A stretch of 5,803 bases of DNA from CAZLPW01 sp964561495 (GTDB lineage: Bacteria > Fidelibacterota > Marinisomatia > Marinisomatales > UBA1611): positions 1-5,803 of the forward strand of contig CAZLPW010000108.1 of the NCBI GenBank assembly GCA_964561495.1, written 5' to 3'. Both the position numbers and the translations under genes were made by a program. Shown in pieces: positions 4,252 to 5,803 of the stretch (position 1 is the stretch's first letter; each line of letters opens with the position of its first letter). The notes beneath the pieces were generated by a model. That model did no database searches, was not told where the DNA came from, and saw only the letters and a program-made list of their open reading frames with translations.

Positions 4252-4837
4252 AGCCCATTTCACAAAAGGTTTTCAGCATACTTTTAACCAATGAACTTTA
4301 TTGGTCAAAGGCATATCAGTTCCTGACTAAATCAGCACAGAATTTGTTATGGTGTATGGTAGCAGAACTGAAATTCACTGGTTCAAGAAAGAAGAATACG
4401 TTTGCCTATACCAACAATGGGAAGATTTCTTTTACTGAGACTGAATTTCGTAAACAAGGCTTAGGTGCGTCAGGTACTTATATCAAAGCAAGAAACAAGT
4501 TAATTGAAGTAGGGTTAATTAAAATCACATATAGAGGTGGTATGGCACGAGGGGATATGAATACTTATAGATTACTTATCAATAGTGAACTCGCTCCGCA
4601 ATCAAAACAGAGGTGGAGGCGTTACCCTAAAGAGAATTGGGAAAAAGATATTCCAAAGGTGAAGGATTATGCAGTTGGTAGGGATACTAGGTTCAAAAAG
4701 AAAAATAACACCCTGAAGAATGATACCCTTAATGGTACTAACCTCCCTAGTAAAGTAGACCCTTGTTCTGAAACCTCCCTATTTGATAAGGGTGTAAGTG
4801 AAGTTTTTAGTGAAAACAAGACCCCAGTTTAGTAGGG
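4220..4837. repeat. ACCYCAGYYTAGTAGGG repeat pair flanking the initiator-like gene
   Basis: The copy at 4220-4236 and the copy at 4821-4837 agree at 14 of 17 positions, and the final TAGTAGGG is exact. Both copies can fold into a short hairpin with C-rich and G-rich arms. The second copy spans the stop codon of the gene (4830-4832). The role is unknown; a binding site for the protein encoded between them is one possibility. Confidence 0.55.
4248..4832 (+). CDS. Winged-helix replication-initiator-like protein
   Basis: In this 194-aa protein, residues about 8-115 resemble the winged-helix domain of replication-type proteins encoded by integrative elements and phages: 'AYQFLTKSAQNLLWCMVAEL' (the 'S.AYR.LS..A..LL' signature), then 'GKISFTETEFRKQGLGASGTYIKARNKLIEVGLIKI' as helix-turn-helix, then a wing with GGMARGDMNTYRL. 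The C-terminal third (about 118-194) is basic, then low-complexity and probably disordered (KKNNTLKNDTLNGTN). No ATPase, helicase or primase motif is present, so it would bind an origin or an operator and recruit other proteins. Its start overlaps the small upstream ORF by 4 bp (ATGA). A 17-bp imperfect repeat occurs right before its start (4220-4236) and at its stop (4821-4837). It could instead be a plain transcription regulator. Confidence 0.72.
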   Translation: MKPISQKVFSILLTNELYWSKAYQFLTKSAQNLLWCMVAELKFTGSRKKNTFAYTNNGKISFTETEFRKQGLGASGTYIKARNKLIEVGLIKITYRGGMARGDMNTYRLLINSELAPQSKQRWRRYPKENWEKDIPKVKDYAVGRDTRFKKKNNTLKNDTLNGTNLPSKVDPCSETSLFDKGVSEVFSENKTPV

Positions 4838-4884
4838 TATCTTAATTAATTACCATATGTAGAGTTAAGTATGAGGGGTTACAA

Positions 4885-5085
4885 TTAGCAGTTTGTTATA
4901 GATGAAACGATTATTGTAATGATACCAATAAAAGCACCGAATTGAAGTACTAATATAATCTCACTACGATACAATCTATCTAACTGGTCCTGAGGAAAAA
5001 GAAGATGATAAGCGATATAAAGGAAATATAAAAAAAAGAAAATTAACAGCCACTCCATATCACAATTTAACACAATTATATCCAT
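4885..5085 (-). CDS. Possible small two-helix membrane protein
   Basis: On the minus strand there is a 66-aa frame from ATG 5085. It has two hydrophobic segments (about residues 11-31, WLLIFFFLYFLYIAYHLLF, and 43-63, IILVLQFGAFIGIITIIV) joined by a polar linker PQDQLDRLYRSE. This layout is more protein-like than random AT-rich DNA, and no + strand gene competes for the region. There is no SD. A TATAGT box on the minus strand (5101-5106) lies just upstream. The frame stays open to a TTG at 5133, but that would overlap the + strand gene starting at 5120. A chance frame remains possible. If real, it would be divergent from the RHH gene. Confidence 0.35.
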   Translation of the reverse strand: MDIIVLNCDMEWLLIFFFLYFLYIAYHLLFPQDQLDRLYRSEIILVLQFGAFIGIITIIVSSITNC

Positions 5086-5089
5086 ATTT

Positions 5090-5102
5090 GTTGTAACACA
5101 AC
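5090..5102. promoter_or_regulatory. Palindrome GTTGTAACACAAC upstream of the RHH gene
   Basis: GTTGT and ACAAC flank AAC and form a 13-bp interrupted palindrome 17 bases before ATG 5120, directly beside TATAGT (5103-5108). Ribbon-helix-helix proteins usually bind short palindromes as dimers, so this is a candidate autoregulatory operator (inference). Confidence 0.4.
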
Positions 5103-5119
5103 TATAGTAGAGGTAACTT

Positions 5120-5350
5120 ATGCTAATGGACAAAGTTAATAAAGTAGGTAGACCCCAAGTAGAACAATCAAGTGTGCGTTCAGTACGCTTACCAGTTCGT
5201 ATTTGGAATCTAGTCTACAAGGCATCGAAGGACTTTCGCTCTGTCAATGAATATGTTCTCTCATTAGTAGAGAATGATTTGATTAAGAAGAAAGTTCTGA
5301 AGAAGTCAGAAAGACGAAGTCCAGTAACCTCTACGAAAAGGAGTCAGTAA
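5120..5350 (+). CDS. Ribbon-helix-helix (CopG/Arc-type) DNA-binding protein
   Basis: In this 76-aa protein, residues about 17-55 fit the ribbon-helix-helix fold: a beta strand SVRSVRLPV with alternating polar residues, a first helix IWNLVYKASKD, a turn with SVNE, and a second helix EYVLSLVENDL. A basic tail follows. Such dimers bind DNA through the strand and regulate mobile-element or toxin-antitoxin genes. AGAGGT (5109-5114) is 5 bases before ATG 5120; the alternative ATG 5126 is less well spaced. The stop overlaps the integrase start (TAATG), so the two genes are cotranscribed. A role in controlling or assisting the recombinase is likely (inference). A palindrome upstream could be its operator. 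Confidence 0.77.
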   Translation: MLMDKVNKVGRPQVEQSSVRSVRLPVRIWNLVYKASKDFRSVNEYVLSLVENDLIKKKVLKKSERRSPVTSTKRSQ

Positions 5351-5803
5351 TGGCAAAACTTAAGAATCGCAGAGGTGTATGGTATGCAAGAGTAAGGATG
5401 ACTTTAAATGGGAAGAGCATAGAAAAGCAAATTCCATTAAAAACATCATTAAAAGTAACTGCAAGAGAGAGACTAACAGAAGTAAACAAAGACGAAAAAA
5501 ATATTAAGCAAGGCATGGAGTTTTCATTTGCCTGGCTTAATAATTCTGGTGCAACAACAGTAGTGCGATTTACAGTTGAAAAAGCAGTAACTAAATGGAT
5601 ACACAGGAGAATAAAAGTTCAAAGAACAAAGACAATAATAAGTAACAAAAAAAGTTGTGAGTATTTTATGCAAGTTGTTGGTAAGACACTTCCATTAAAA
5701 TCAGTTACATCATCTCACATTGAAAGCTATGTGGATTATCTGGAGTCTTTAAATCTAGGAACACATTCAATCAACATTCATCTAAGAGCAATCAAAACAA
5801 TGT
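5350..5803 (+). CDS. int: Tyrosine recombinase (integrase), N-terminal part, cut by the window edge
   Basis: From ATG 5350 the frame stays open to the end of the window (151 codons). AAGGAG (5338-5343) lies 6 bases before the start. Residues about 1-45 (KNRRGVWYARVRMTLNGKSI and onward, then KTSLKVTARERL) match the N-terminal arm-type DNA-binding domain of phage integrases. Residues about 74-151 (FTVEKAVTKWIHRR to the edge) match the SAM-like core-binding domain, with the typical 'L..VT..HI..Y...L' segment. The catalytic domain with R-H-R-Y lies beyond the window, so activity cannot be judged. Full-length relatives are about 300-400 aa. The enzyme would catalyse site-specific integration and excision of the element. 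The tRNA-Pro end at the left edge is the visible candidate attachment site, but the far att site is not seen. Confidence 0.88.
   Translation, partial: MAKLKNRRGVWYARVRMTLNGKSIEKQIPLKTSLKVTARERLTEVNKDEKNIKQGMEFSFAWLNNSGATTVVRFTVEKAVTKWIHRRIKVQRTKTIISNKKSCEYFMQVVGKTLPLKSVTSSHIESYVDYLESLNLGTHSINIHLRAIKTM

Noticed and set aside
5331..5516. Minus-strand open frame of 61 aa opposite the integrase start
   Set aside because: It overlaps the integrase N-terminal domain, whose start, SD and domain pattern are convincing.

Overview
The window is AT-rich bacterial DNA with the 3' part of a proline tRNA at its left edge and a truncated tyrosine recombinase at its right edge. I cannot name the species. 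Several traits suggest a marine member of the FCB group: short lipoprotein signal peptides, plant-type leucine-rich repeats, YwqK-type repeats, and a tRNA without an encoded CCA. The 'QQDTTNC'-like end of the first lipoprotein reminds me of Candidatus Marinimicrobia proteins, but this is recollection and was not searched.

Left part (1-2960): tRNA-Pro(TGG) and its terminator are followed by about 190 bp of non-coding DNA. Next come two surface lipoprotein genes, an LRR protein (306-1112) and a YwqK/MORN-like repeat protein (1273-2151). They are separated by a terminator. Both genes are preceded by an almost identical 36-bp block at identical distance from the ATG, and neither has a Shine-Dalgarno (SD) sequence. 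Two bases after the second gene starts a membrane-anchored phospholipase-D-like protein with a C-terminal zinc ribbon (2154-2960), so these two probably form an operon.

Middle (2961-3765): a gene-free 199-bp stretch carries nested inverted repeats and three copies of AAAGTCCAA. An unrecognised 169-aa protein follows (3160-3669). Its stop codon lies inside a terminator hairpin that has a competing third arm.

Right part (3766-5803): a compact mobile-element module on the + strand. It encodes an excisionase-like HTH protein, a four-cysteine small protein, a 23-aa ORF with the best SD of the window, a winged-helix replication-initiator-like protein, a possible small membrane protein on the minus strand, a ribbon-helix-helix protein and a tyrosine recombinase that runs off the window. 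Starts and stops overlap (8, 1, 4 and 1 bp), and all but one of the + strand genes here have a clear SD.

My reading is that this is a small integrative element or accessory island beside tRNA-Pro, possibly carrying the lipoprotein/PLD genes as cargo. The far att site is not in the window, so the limits of the island remain open. The least explained parts are the structured 3001-3099 element, the coupled small ORF and hairpin before the initiator gene, and the YwqK-PLD pair.
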